Both the position numbers and the translations under genes were made by a program. Source: WHSW01 sp963821345 (GTDB lineage: Bacteria; Actinomycetota; Thermoleophilia; Solirubrobacterales; 70-9). Taken from it: DNA of 64,000 nucleotides. The notes beneath the pieces are model-generated. The model was not told the DNA's origin and did not search any database. It saw only the letters and a program-made list of their open reading frames with translations. The stretch lies in NCBI GenBank assembly GCA_963821345.1, contig CAWGDM010000002.1, positions 248,001 through 312,000 on the forward strand, written 5' to 3'. This document shows positions 1 to 7,902 of the stretch, piece after piece; position 1 is the stretch's first letter; every line of letters starts with the position of its first letter.

Positions 1-1
1 C

Positions 2-613
2 GCCGCGGTCTGGAACCACTGGCTCGACAGCGGCGGTGGCGGGTACGGCGACGCGGTGATCCGCAAGGCCTGGGAGGTGTCGGACTCGGGCGACCCGCCG
101 GACTTCGCGCTCGGCGCCTACGACCGCGCGATCGACAAGAGCGGCGGCAAGGGCTTCAGCCGCGAGTTCGTGCCCTTCGTCGCGGCGACAGCCGAATGGC
201 GGACCGGCTTTGGCAACTTCCCCGACCATGCCAGCTACCCGGACGTCGCCCGCAAGGGGTCGATGAGCGGCGGTTCGGAGAAGTCGTTCAAGCTCGACCA
301 CACCGCCTATCGCCTGCTGAACGTGCACGCGTCCGGGGGACGACTGAAGCTCACGCTCCAGGCCGACAAGGGCGTGCGCTCCGGGCTCGCCCTGGTCGCC
401 CGCGCGGGCGGCGAATTCGACGGGACCGTGGTCAGCAGGCGCGCCTTCCTCAAGAAGGGTGGCAAGGCCTCGGTGACGCTCGACAACCCCGGCCAATACG
501 CGCGGATCACCGCGGTCGTCGTCAACGCGGACGACCGCGTCGACGGCTTCGGGCGCACCGACTGGGACTACGCCAACGACAACGTCCGCTACTCGGCCAA
601 GCTCTCGGGCTAG
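2..613 (+). CDS. C-terminal part of a putative secreted metalloprotease (MXAN_6640-like), cut by the window edge
   Basis: The reading frame is open from the first bases, so this is the last ~203 codons of a longer protein; the GTG at 56 is internal. The visible part holds a short helical stretch (YGDAVIRKAWE) followed by a region rich in beta-strand-like segments ending in KLSG. This resembles the C-terminal part of MXAN_6640-type putative metalloproteases, which carry their zinc site upstream of what is seen here. That family call is from memory and tentative. Its stop codon shares the tetranucleotide CTAG (610-613) with the stop of the convergent GH3 gene. Confidence 0.55.
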   Translation, partial: AAVWNHWLDSGGGGYGDAVIRKAWEVSDSGDPPDFALGAYDRAIDKSGGKGFSREFVPFVAATAEWRTGFGNFPDHASYPDVARKGSMSGGSEKSFKLDHTAYRLLNVHASGGRLKLTLQADKGVRSGLALVARAGGEFDGTVVSRRAFLKKGGKASVTLDNPGQYARITAVVVNADDRVDGFGRTDWDYANDNVRYSAKLSG

Positions 614-1758
614 CCGGCGAGCGTTGCCCGCAGCGCGGTCGTCCGGGCGCAGGACTCGACCAGCGCGCCGCGATCGAGGCTGCCGTCGCCCAGCGCGCCG
701 ACCAGCGCCGCGCGAGCCGCGCCCCCGTCGCTGAGCGCGGTCAGCACCAGGTCGGCCCCGGCCGCCACCGCGCCGGTCGCCGCCGCGCCCTCGTCGAGGC
801 CGGCGCCGGTCAGCGCCCCGGCGCCGAGGTCATCGGTGATCACGACCCCGTCGTAGCCGAGCCGGCCGCGTAGCAGGCCGTCGATCACCCGCGGCGACTG
901 CGACGCCGGCCGCTGCGGGTCGAGCGCCGGGTAGGTCGCGTTGGCGACCATCACCAGGTCGAACCCGGCGGCGATCGCGGCTCGGAACGGCCGCAGGCCC
1001 TGCTGGAGCTCGCCCGGCGACGCCGTGACCGCACTCGGGCCGAGGTCCGTGTTCTGGGTCGCCAGCCCGAGCCCGGGGAAGTGCTTGGCGGTCGCGGCGA
1101 CGCCCGCGCCTTGGAGCGCGGTCCCGAACGCCGCGCCGAGCGAGGCCACCTGTGCGGGGTCGGACGAGAAGCTGCGCTCGCCGATGAACGCCCCGTCAAC
1201 GGCCCGGACGTCGAGCACCGGAGCCAGGTCTACATCGATGCCGAGACCCCTCAGCGCCCGCCCGGTCGCCGCGCCCTCGGCGGTCGCGGCATGCTCGCCG
1301 TCGGCCGCGATCTCCGCCGGCGAGCGGTCCGGGGGCAGCGAGGGGAGGCGCTTGACCTCGCCGCCCTCCTGATCGATCGCGACCAGCGGCGCAGGTGCGC
1401 CCGCCCTGGCCGCCGCCCGCCGCAGGGCGGCGATCTGGTCGCCGAGCGCCCCGGGATCGGCGCCCTCGGAGGGAAACAGGATCACGCCCCCGATCTCGCC
1501 CGCCCTCACCCGTGCGCGCAGCGCTTCGGTGGCGACGTCCTCCATGCGCACGATCAGCATCTGCCCGGCGAGCCGGCGCGGGTCGGTGGCGATCGAGCGC
1601 GGGCAGGCGGGCGGCGGCGGAGCCGACGCTTCCTGGGGTTGCGACGAATCGCCGCCGCCGGACCCGACCATGGCCCCGCCGACGAGCGCGCCGGCGGCGA
1701 TCAGGACGAGCGCCGCCCGGCGCCGGCGAGCGGCGGCCGCAAGCGGGCGGGCGCTCAA
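610..1758 (-). CDS. nagZ: Glycoside hydrolase family 3 beta-N-acetylhexosaminidase (NagZ-like), membrane-anchored or exported
   Basis: The 382-residue protein has a basic start and a hydrophobic segment (about 15-33) acting as signal or anchor, then a Pro-rich linker and a GH3 barrel from residue 60. Family signatures are visible: IDQEGG (128-133), KHFPGLG (225-231, general acid/base loop of NagZ enzymes) and TDDL (308-311) holding the nucleophile Asp. Such enzymes remove N-acetylglucosamine from muropeptides or related glycans. Start chosen at TTG 1758, which overlaps the stop of the upstream channel gene (TTGA), suggesting translational coupling. No lipobox Cys follows the hydrophobic segment. 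Confidence 0.82.
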   Translation of the reverse strand: MSARPLAAAARRRRAALVLIAAGALVGGAMVGSGGGDSSQPQEASAPPPPACPRSIATDPRRLAGQMLIVRMEDVATEALRARVRAGEIGGVILFPSEGADPGALGDQIAALRRAAARAGAPAPLVAIDQEGGEVKRLPSLPPDRSPAEIAADGEHAATAEGAATGRALRGLGIDVDLAPVLDVRAVDGAFIGERSFSSDPAQVASLGAAFGTALQGAGVAATAKHFPGLGLATQNTDLGPSAVTASPGELQQGLRPFRAAIAAGFDLVMVANATYPALDPQRPASQSPRVIDGLLRGRLGYDGVVITDDLGAGALTGAGLDEGAAATGAVAAGADLVLTALSDGGAARAALVGALGDGSLDRGALVESCARTTALRATLAG

Positions 1759-2466
1759 GTGCGTTGCAACGGCGTCTGGCCGAGGTTGCTGACGATCAGC
1801 GCGACCAGGGTGACGAGGTAGATCTGCCCGATCAGCGCCTCGGTGATCGCCAGCGAGCGGCCGAAGTCGTGGGCTGCGGTGAGGTCGCCGAAGCCGGTCG
1901 TCGTCATCGTCGTGAAGCTGAAGTAGAGGAAGTCCGAGAGGTTGCCGCCGTGAATCTCGGCGAAGAAGCTGCCGTCGCCGATCGCGGAGTCGATGCCGTA
2001 GGCGTAGGCGAAGGCGCTGCCGAGCAGCAGGTAGACGCAGAGGACGCCGAACATCGTCCGCAGGGTGATCATCCGCGCTCGTCGCGCCTGGCGGACGACG
2101 CCGACCACGATCGAGGCCGGCGCCAGGCTGACGAACATGAACCCGAGTATCCGCCCGGCGCCGAGGTCGAGACTCGCCGGAGCCGATCAGGATGCCGATC
2201 GCCGCCAGCACCGCGACACCGCTGATGATCGCCGCGAAGTGGATCAGCCAGCGCCGCATGCCGGAGACGACCAGCGCCGCGATCAGGGTGACTCCCTGGA
2301 TGACGATCACCAGCACCCGGGCCCAGTCGGTCTCGGGGGCGGCCATCTCGAAGCCGATCGTGGTCATGATCAGCAGCAGCAGCCAGCCGTAGCCGTAGCC
2401 GTCGCCGTGGATGTGGCGCTGCCACGCGGGTGCGTCTCGCGGGAAGAGGGCGTCGTCTGCGATCAC
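1755..2466 (-). pseudogene. Two-pore-helix potassium channel family protein, interrupted by an apparent single-base frameshift
   Basis: The first ~97 codons from GTG 2466 encode three hydrophobic segments (WLLLLIMTTIGF, VLVIVIQGVTLIAALVV, FAAIISGVAVLAAIGILI). The frame then runs into arginine-rich nonsense. The adjacent frame, open from about 2186, continues with FMFVSLAPASIVVGVV, VLCVYLLLGSAFAYAYG and the selectivity filter TTMTTTGFGD, then a last membrane helix, ending at 1755. Together the halves make one K+ channel of typical order (N-terminal helices, TM1, pore, TM2). The junction must lie between about 2187 and 2160. It may be a real mutation or a sequencing/assembly error. Confidence 0.75.
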
Positions 2467-2509
2467 ACCTTCATAGGGCGGTGATCGGACGGATCTGGGT
2501 CGAGGGGCG

Positions 2510-2761
2510 TCAGTGCGCGCCGGCGACGGGCAGCCCGCGGGCCACCCGGCTCAGGCTCCAGGCCGAGACCGCCGCCCAGATGCCCTCGAGCAGCAGAAAC
2601 CCCCACTGGCGCTCGTGCCAGGCCAGGTAGGCGAGGATCGCCGAGCCGACCAGATTGAGGACCAGGTAGGCGCGGGAATCGACCCGCAGGCGGCCGGCCT
2701 GGGCGCCCGCGAATCCGGCGAGGATCATCAGCGCCCCGACCACCTGGATCACCTGGTCCAC
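2510..2761 (-). CDS. Small membrane protein, CBU_0592 family
   Basis: An 83-residue protein with three hydrophobic helices (IQVVGALMILAGFAGAQ, AYLVLNLVGSAILAYLA, WGFLLLEGIWAAVSAWSL). Length and pattern match the CBU_0592-like domain found in many bacteria; the function is unknown. Start chosen at GTG 2761 because a TAACCT hexamer (2768-2773) lies exactly 6 nt upstream, the arrangement of a leaderless transcript. It is divergent from the gene at 2801. It could be a DMT-like fragment but is complete as an ORF. Confidence 0.72.
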   Translation of the reverse strand: MDQVIQVVGALMILAGFAGAQAGRLRVDSRAYLVLNLVGSAILAYLAWHERQWGFLLLEGIWAAVSAWSLSRVARGLPVAGAH

Positions 2762-2767
2762 GCCGTC

Positions 2768-2773
2768 AGGTTA
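2768..2773 (-). promoter_or_regulatory. Predicted -10 element (TAACCT), leaderless start at 2761
   Basis: TAACCT fits the actinobacterial -10 consensus TANNNT and ends 6 nt before the GTG start, so the transcript would begin at the start codon. No Shine-Dalgarno sequence is present. Confidence 0.5.
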
Positions 2774-2800
2774 GCCCCGGCTGCTAGCCTCGCGCCCGCG

Positions 2801-3223
2801 ATGGCCAGCGACGAATTCAGGGTCGAGGTCGACATCCACGAGTCGGTGCACGGGAAGCTCTCCGAGCGCCTGCGGACGCTCGACCTCGACGACGAGGTCG
2901 CCGAGCGCCTCGGCGACCGGGTGATCGTCACCCGCGACGGCGAGCGGATGTACGTCTACACCCAGACCGCCGAGGCGGCCGCCGAGGCGGAGCGGGTGGT
3001 CGGCGAGGTGCTGGCCGCGGATGGGCTCGAGGGCGAGACGCGGCGGCGGCGATGGAACCCCGCCGATCGCTTCTGGCAGGACGCCGACGAGCCGCTGGCA
3101 GCCGCCGATCCCGACGCGCCCCCGGACCCGGCCGAGTCGGCGACCAACAAGGACCTGCCGCATCCGCTGTTCGTGTACATCGAGGAACACGAGCCGGAGT
3201 TCCTGCGCGACCTCGGGATCTAG
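2801..3223 (+). CDS. Conserved hypothetical acidic protein
   Basis: A 140-residue soluble acidic protein without signal peptide or membrane helix. The N-terminal half (EFRVEVDIHESVHGKL, then VIVTRDGERMYVYT) looks like an alternating beta-alpha fold. A Pro/Ala/Asp-rich linker leads to a conserved-looking tail, HPLFVYIEEHEPEFLRDLGI. I do not recognise a named family. ATG 2801 lies 10 nt after TAGCCT (2785-2790), implying a very short leader. It converges on the multicopper oxidase gene and the two stops share CTAG at 3220-3223. Confidence 0.7.
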   Translation: MASDEFRVEVDIHESVHGKLSERLRTLDLDDEVAERLGDRVIVTRDGERMYVYTQTAEAAAEAERVVGEVLAADGLEGETRRRRWNPADRFWQDADEPLAAADPDAPPDPAESATNKDLPHPLFVYIEEHEPEFLRDLGI

Positions 3224-4803
3224 CCCGGGACGACCTCGAACTGCGACATCAGGCCATGGTCCTCGTGGTCGAGCATGTGGCAGTGGATCACGTACTTGCC
3301 GGTGAAGTCACTGAAGTGCCCGGCGACGACGACGCGATCGCCCGGCTGGAGCAGGAAGGTCTCCTTCAGGCAATCCTCCCAGGCCTTGGGCTTCTTGCCG
3401 TTGCGCGAGAGCATGTACCAGTCGGTGTGATGCATGTGGATCGCGTGGGCGACCGCGGTCCGGTTGTGCAGCTCCCAGGCCTCGGTCGTGTCGAGCTTCG
3501 GCGAGGCGTCGACCCGCGCCGGGTCGAAGGTCTTGCCGTTGACCAGCCAGGTGGGCGTGAAGCCGGAGGAGACCGTGAACTCCCACTTGCGCTGCGCCTT
3601 CGCCGGGGCGTCGGCGACCCAGCCGGGTAGCGGCCGCAGGCGCTCGGGAACGGAGGTCGCGTCGTCGGCGCTCTCGCCGACCCGGAACTCGATCAGCGGC
3701 CCGACGTGGGTCTTGGACGCGATCCCCCCACTGCCCTTGCTCTTCGCGCTCTGCAGGACCACCCGTTTGCCGGCGAGGCGGCTGAAGTCGATCACCAGCT
3801 CGACCCGCTCGGCCGGTGAGAGCAGCGCCTGGCGCCGCTGGACCGGGGCCGGCATCAGCCCGCTCTCGGTGGCGATCTGGGTCAGCTTCGAGCCGTCGGA
3901 GAGCTCGAGGTTGAAGAGGCTGAACTGGGCGGCGTTGAGGATTCGCAGCCGGTAGCGGGTGGCGCTGACGTCGAGGTGGGGCATGTGGACGCCGTTGACG
4001 AGCGCGTACTTGCCGGTGATCCCGTCGTTGGGTGCGTGTCCGGCGCCGCCGAACGGGTTCGTGAGCTGGTTGTGCTTGTCGAGGGTGCGATCGACGAGCA
4101 TCAGCGGGATGTCGCGCTCGCCCGTCGGCAGCGGCAGCGCCGCGTCGACCTCGTCGTCGATGATCATCATCCCAGCGAGGCCGTGCCAGACGTTCGGCGC
4201 GGTCCGCTCGAGCCGGTGGTCGTGGTACCACTGGAAGGCGGCGCGCTCGGGGCCGCCGTCCTCGATCAGGTCGTAGGTGTAGGTGCGCCGGGCCCCGGGC
4301 TCGATCAGCAGGTCGTTGCCCGAGTCCGCCTTCGACAGCCGTGGCGAGATGTCGCAGTACAGCGCCCGCGGCTGCTTTTTCGTCAGCCCGCCGGGCTGTC
4401 CGTCCTCGGAGGAGCGGTTGTGGCCGCCGTGCAGGTGCACGGTCAGCTCGCCCGCCTTCTTCGGCAGGTTGTGGATGAAGGTGACCTGGGTCTGCTCGCC
4501 GGCGGGGCGGCGGATCGTCGGCCCCGGGAAGCTCCCGCCGTAGGTCCACATCTTGGTCTTGCGGCCCGGCATCACCGCGACCTTGGCCTCGCGCATCTCG
4601 ATCTCGAGCTCGGGGCCCGTGAGCACCGGCGGGATCCGCAGCGGCGTCTTGAACTTCGGCTTCGCGGCGGCGTTGGCGAGCTCGCGCACGCGGAGGCCGC
4701 CGGGGCGCAGGCGCACCGGCGCGAGCAGCGCCAGCGCACCTGCGACTCCAGCGGTGAGCACGGCGCGGCGCGTAACGCGCCGGCCGTGCTCGTACGAACT
4801 CAC
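3220..4803 (-). CDS. Multicopper oxidase (CotA/bilirubin-oxidase-like), Tat-exported
   Basis: The 527-residue protein starts with a twin-arginine signal (RRVTRRAVLTAG then a hydrophobic stretch), so export of the folded, copper-loaded enzyme is expected. Copper ligand motifs appear in order: TVHLHGGHN, FQWYHDHRLERT, HAIHMHHTDW and the C-terminal HCHMLDHEDHGLM, which supplies the type 1 copper Cys, His and Met and type 3 His residues. Multicopper oxidases couple oxidation of phenolics, metals or bilirubin-like compounds to reduction of O2 to water; the substrate cannot be read from sequence. It lies 13 bp downstream of a cupredoxin gene, probably one operon. Confidence 0.9.
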   Translation of the reverse strand: MSSYEHGRRVTRRAVLTAGVAGALALLAPVRLRPGGLRVRELANAAAKPKFKTPLRIPPVLTGPELEIEMREAKVAVMPGRKTKMWTYGGSFPGPTIRRPAGEQTQVTFIHNLPKKAGELTVHLHGGHNRSSEDGQPGGLTKKQPRALYCDISPRLSKADSGNDLLIEPGARRTYTYDLIEDGGPERAAFQWYHDHRLERTAPNVWHGLAGMMIIDDEVDAALPLPTGERDIPLMLVDRTLDKHNQLTNPFGGAGHAPNDGITGKYALVNGVHMPHLDVSATRYRLRILNAAQFSLFNLELSDGSKLTQIATESGLMPAPVQRRQALLSPAERVELVIDFSRLAGKRVVLQSAKSKGSGGIASKTHVGPLIEFRVGESADDATSVPERLRPLPGWVADAPAKAQRKWEFTVSSGFTPTWLVNGKTFDPARVDASPKLDTTEAWELHNRTAVAHAIHMHHTDWYMLSRNGKKPKAWEDCLKETFLLQPGDRVVVAGHFSDFTGKYVIHCHMLDHEDHGLMSQFEVVPG

Positions 4804-4816
4804 GGGTTGACTGGTG

Positions 4817-5371
4817 CTAGCCAGTGACGGTGATCTCGCCCTGCATCTCCGGATGCACGGCGCACATGAAGTGCAGCACCTTGCCGGGCTTCGCGGTCAC
4901 CGTGCGCGAGAAGCTTTCGCCCTTCGCGACGCTGATCCACGAGTCGCCCTTGTGCTTGTAGCTGCCTTCCTTGTCCCAGCCCTGCTTGCCGACCTCGACC
5001 GGGTTCTCGCCGATGTCGCCGGTCTGCAGATCGACCTGATGCCAGGCGGCGATCTCGCCGCAGATCAGCTGCACCTTCTTGCCGCACTTCTTGAGCTGGT
5101 TCTTGCGGGGCAGATCCTTCTCGTGGACGAGCGAGAACGTGTGCGGGCCAACCTGGCGGGGGTTGGTCTTGTTCTTGATCTTCAACTCGGTGCCGGCCGC
5201 GACCGTCGTCGGAGCGGTGAAGAACAGCGTCTTGCCGTCACGCTCCATCTTGATCACGGTCGCACCCGACTTCGGGGCCGCGGCAGCACTGCTGCCCCCG
5301 GCGCCGATGACGGTGAGCGCGGTGAGCGCAGCGAGAGCGCCCAGGACGCGCAGCGTCTTGACCTTCTTCAA
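4817..5371 (-). CDS. Secreted cupredoxin (blue copper domain protein)
   Basis: A 184-residue protein with a Sec signal peptide (about 1-32, ending near AAAA) followed by one cupredoxin domain. Ligands of a type 1 copper are visible: His in VGPHTFSL and the C-terminal FMCAVHPEM (Cys, His, Met). The loop between holds two additional Cys (KKCGKK, LICGE) that may form a disulfide. Start taken at TTG 5371 because AAAGGA lies just upstream and the signal peptide then begins MKKVKTLRVLG. The gene sits directly upstream of the multicopper oxidase, so it may donate electrons to it or carry copper; that role is inferred from context only. Confidence 0.82.
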   Translation of the reverse strand: MKKVKTLRVLGALAALTALTVIGAGGSSAAAAPKSGATVIKMERDGKTLFFTAPTTVAAGTELKIKNKTNPRQVGPHTFSLVHEKDLPRKNQLKKCGKKVQLICGEIAAWHQVDLQTGDIGENPVEVGKQGWDKEGSYKHKGDSWISVAKGESFSRTVTAKPGKVLHFMCAVHPEMQGEITVTG

Positions 5372-5484
5372 CTCGATTCCTTTCTGCGGCGCCGGAGGGA
5401 CGCCGGACTCTGTGTGGGGTCTGCCCGCGCCCCCTGCCCGGGCTCTGTGCACGCGGCAGCTTACCCAGCGGCGATGATCCATAC

Positions 5485-6132
5485 GTGCTCGTGATCCACG
5501 CCGACGACTACGGTTACGGACCCGGCTACGACGCCGGGATCGTCGCCGCGGCCGCCGCGGGGGCGATCGACGGCGCCTCGGTGATGGCGTTGCGCGACGC
5601 CGACCCGCGACCGATCGCCGCGACCGGGGTCGAACTCGGCCTGCACCTCGAGCCGGGGGCGTCGCCGTCCGAGCAGGCGGCAACCTTCGAGCGCCTGGTG
5701 GGGCGCCGGCCGGCCTACCTCGATGGCCACCACCATTGGCATGCAGAGCCGGCGATTGCCGGCGAGGTCGCCGCGCTGGCCGCCCGGCTCGGGGTCCCCG
5801 TGCGGTCGGTGGACGACGACCATCGCGCGCTGCTCCGCAAGCTTGGCGTGGGGACCGCCGACCGCCTGATCGGGCGCCTGGACGAGCGAGAGCCGCCGCT
5901 GCCGCGGTTGGTCGAGCGCTGGCTCGCCGGCGCGGAGGCGCCAACCGGGGTCACGGAGTGGGTCGTGCACCCGGGTCGCGCGGACCCGGCGACCGGCTCG
6001 GCCTACGACCGGGGGCGCGAGGAGGACCTCGAGCTGCTGCTCGAGCTCGGTGACCGCCGCAGGTGGCTGGCGCGCGGAATCAGGCGCTCGGCGCTCGCGC
6101 CGGCGCTGAGCGCTGGGCGCGCTTCCTCTTAG
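5485..6132 (+). CDS. ChbG/YdjC family carbohydrate deacetylase
   Basis: The 215-residue protein begins with VIHADDYG, the metal-binding Asp pair of YdjC/ChbG deacetylases, and has DGHHHWHA (about 85), the matching His cluster. The family removes an acetyl group from chito-oligosaccharides or related glycans using a divalent metal. It lacks a signal peptide and should be cytoplasmic. At 215 residues it is shorter than the ~250 usual for ChbG. Start GTG 5485 is chosen since the HADDYG motif always lies near the N-terminus. Its 3' end overlaps the convergent WS/DGAT gene by 53 bp. Confidence 0.82.
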   Translation: MLVIHADDYGYGPGYDAGIVAAAAAGAIDGASVMALRDADPRPIAATGVELGLHLEPGASPSEQAATFERLVGRRPAYLDGHHHWHAEPAIAGEVAALAARLGVPVRSVDDDHRALLRKLGVGTADRLIGRLDEREPPLPRLVERWLAGAEAPTGVTEWVVHPGRADPATGSAYDRGREEDLELLLELGDRRRWLARGIRRSALAPALSAGRASS

Positions 6133-7516
6133 CCGGCTCGGGCGGGGCCAGCGACGCCAGCTCGTCGATCGAGGCCCGCAGGTCGTCGGCCAGTCCCTCG
6201 AGGTCGGGGAGCGCGTCGTAGTCGCCGATCAGGCCGAAGTTGACCTGGCCGTCGTAGCTCATGATCCCGAAGCAGACCGCCTGGCGCTTGGCCAGCGGGA
6301 CCATCGGGAAGATCGCCTCGAGCCGGCGGCCCAGCAGGTAGAGCGAGAACTGCGGCCCCGGGATGTTGGTGACCACTAGGTTGAAGAACCTCTGGCGTGA
6401 TTGCAGGCGCGCCGCCTGTCCGGCGATCGTCGGCGGCGCGAAGTCGGCGAGCTCGGTCATCAGGCTGGCGCCGACCGCCTGCTTGGACTGCTTCAGGTCG
6501 CCCATCGTCGCGCCGACCAGTCGCAGGCGCTCGGCCGGGTCCTCGCACCAGACGGGCAGCGGCGCCATGTAGGAGGAGACGCGGTTGCCGAGCGCTCCGC
6601 GCTCGTCGTCGGCGCGGACGCTGATCGGCACCATCGCCCGCAGCTCGAGCTCCTGCGTGGAGTGGCCGCGCTGGCGCAGGTAGCGGCCCAGGGCGCCGGC
6701 GGTGGCGGCGAGGACGACGTCGTTGACGGTCCCGCCGGCGACGTTCTTGATCCGCTTCAGCTCCGCGAGGTCGGTACGCACCCAGGCGAACCGGCGGTAG
6801 GGGCCGATCTGGACGTTGAACGGCGAGCTCGGGGCGGCAAAGCTCGCCCGGGCGAACGTCCCCGCCGCCTCGGCCGCGTCGAGCGCCGAGCGGACGATCC
6901 GCCGCGGAGCTCGGAACAAGGCGCGCGCGCCGCGGACGATCTCGGCCGGGCTCGTCGCCCGCTCGATCAGCGCCTCGCCCAGCATCTGGGCGTCGGTGGG
7001 CTCGGGGTGGGGCGTCCAGGGCTCCTCGGGGACGTTCATCGGATCCGGGCTGGTGTCGAAGAGGACGTTGGTGATGTCGACCCCGGAGACACCGTCGACG
7101 AGCGCGTGGTGGCTCTTGGTGACCAGGGCGAAACGGCCGCCCTCGACCTTGTCGACGACCCACATCTCCCACAGGGGCTTCGAGCGGTCGAGCCGCTGGG
7201 AGAACACGCGCGCGGCCAGGGTCCGCAGCTGCGCCTCGCTGCCCGGCTCGGGGAGCGCGGTGTGGCGGATGTGGTACTCGAGATTGAACTGCGGGTCATC
7301 GACCCACTTCGGCCGCCCCTGGCCGTAGGGGACCATGCGCAGCTTCTGGCGGAACCGCGGCACCAGGTGCAGACGCGAGCGGATGTGGTCGCAGATCTCG
7401 TCGTAGCCAGGGGCCGGGCCCTCGAACACCGTGGTCGAGGCGACGTGCATGTGGGCCGGGCCCGTCTCGAGGTGCAGGAACGAGGCGTCGAGGCCGCTGA
7501 GGCGATCGGAGCTCAT
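6080..7516 (-). CDS. Wax ester synthase/diacylglycerol acyltransferase (WS/DGAT)
   Basis: A 478-residue protein with the family signature HHALVDG (136-142), the catalytic HHxxxDG of WS/DGAT enzymes. The N-terminal DRLSGLDASFLHLET block and the C-terminal NIPGP (VVTNIPGPQFSLYLLG) are also typical. These enzymes acylate diacylglycerol or fatty alcohols with acyl-CoA to make triacylglycerol or wax esters stored in lipid bodies. The C-terminus is a short basic tail (KRKRAQRSAPARAP). ATG 7516 has no evident SD; a palindrome lies 27 bp upstream. Confidence 0.93.
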   Translation of the reverse strand: MSSDRLSGLDASFLHLETGPAHMHVASTTVFEGPAPGYDEICDHIRSRLHLVPRFRQKLRMVPYGQGRPKWVDDPQFNLEYHIRHTALPEPGSEAQLRTLAARVFSQRLDRSKPLWEMWVVDKVEGGRFALVTKSHHALVDGVSGVDITNVLFDTSPDPMNVPEEPWTPHPEPTDAQMLGEALIERATSPAEIVRGARALFRAPRRIVRSALDAAEAAGTFARASFAAPSSPFNVQIGPYRRFAWVRTDLAELKRIKNVAGGTVNDVVLAATAGALGRYLRQRGHSTQELELRAMVPISVRADDERGALGNRVSSYMAPLPVWCEDPAERLRLVGATMGDLKQSKQAVGASLMTELADFAPPTIAGQAARLQSRQRFFNLVVTNIPGPQFSLYLLGRRLEAIFPMVPLAKRQAVCFGIMSYDGQVNFGLIGDYDALPDLEGLADDLRASIDELASLAPPEPAKRKRAQRSAPARAPSA

Positions 7517-7542
7517 GCATTGATCTTCTCAGACCCGTTAAG

Positions 7543-7562
7543 TCCGTGATAGGCGTCACGGA
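7543..7562. promoter_or_regulatory. Palindrome, candidate repressor operator upstream of the WS/DGAT gene
   Basis: TCCGTGA and TCACGGA form a perfect 7-bp inverted repeat around TAGGCG. It lies in the divergent region, 27 bp upstream of the acyltransferase start and 84 bp upstream of the small acidic gene. Size and symmetry suit a TetR- or GntR-type dimer site; no regulator is encoded nearby. Confidence 0.35.
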
Positions 7563-7587
7563 AGAACACCGACCCGGGTCGCGTACG

Positions 7588-7625
7588 GGCCCCGCCCGCC
7601 GTCGCTAAAGTCGGCGGGCGGGGCC
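7588..7625. repeat. 14-bp perfect inverted repeat with a -10-like loop, flanked by 10-bp direct repeats
   Basis: GGCCCCGCCCGCCG (7588-7601) pairs perfectly with its inverse at 7612-7625; the loop is 10 nt and contains TAAAGT (7606-7611), a TANNNT -10 match. The sequence CACCGACCCG occurs immediately outside on both sides, at 7567-7576 and 7625-7634. The second copy runs into the ribosome binding site (AAGGAG) of the gene at 7646. It could be an operator around the promoter, a leader hairpin, or a small element with a target duplication. Confidence 0.55.
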
Positions 7626-7645
7626 ACCGACCCGAAGGAGACCCG

Positions 7646-7897
7646 ATGGAGGACACGGACGAGTTCGAGGCGCACGACCTGGAGCAGCGCCGCGTCGAGG
7701 AGCGCCGCGCGGTCGAGGAGGCCGGGGGAGGGGAGTCCGAGGGCTTCGAGCAGGCCGAGGAGGAGCTGATCGAGCATGCCTCGCACGGCGACCCCGGGCC
7801 CGACCCCAGCAACATGGCCGGCCGGCCCGAGGGGTTCGAGGGCGGCGAGTACGGCGAGGCCGACCACGAGCACTCGAGCGAGAACGACGGGGACTAG
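7646..7897 (+). CDS. Small highly acidic hypothetical protein
   Basis: An 83-residue protein dominated by Glu and Asp, low in complexity, with no hydrophobic core segment, probably intrinsically disordered. The N-terminal half (EDTDEFEAHDLEQRRVEERR) looks helical; the C-terminal half is rich in Gly, Glu, His and Asp and ends SSENDGD. A good SD (AAGGAG, 5 nt spacing) supports the ATG. The hydrophilic, Glu/Gly-rich composition resembles hydrophilin-like stress proteins, but no family is recognised. Followed 5 bp later by another small acidic gene, likely co-transcribed. Confidence 0.65.
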   Translation: MEDTDEFEAHDLEQRRVEERRAVEEAGGGESEGFEQAEEELIEHASHGDPGPDPSNMAGRPEGFEGGEYGEADHEHSSENDGD

Positions 7898-7902
7898 GAC
7901 GC

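Noticed and set aside
835..880. GTAGCCGAGCC stretch in the GH3 gene as a further copy of the dispersed repeat
   Set aside because: It encodes the conserved GRLGYDGVVITDD region and lacks the CGCCTC ends.
2385..2405. Short tandem TAGCCG units
   Set aside because: They encode GYGYG at the start of the channel gene; codon-level repetition, too short for a functional repeat.
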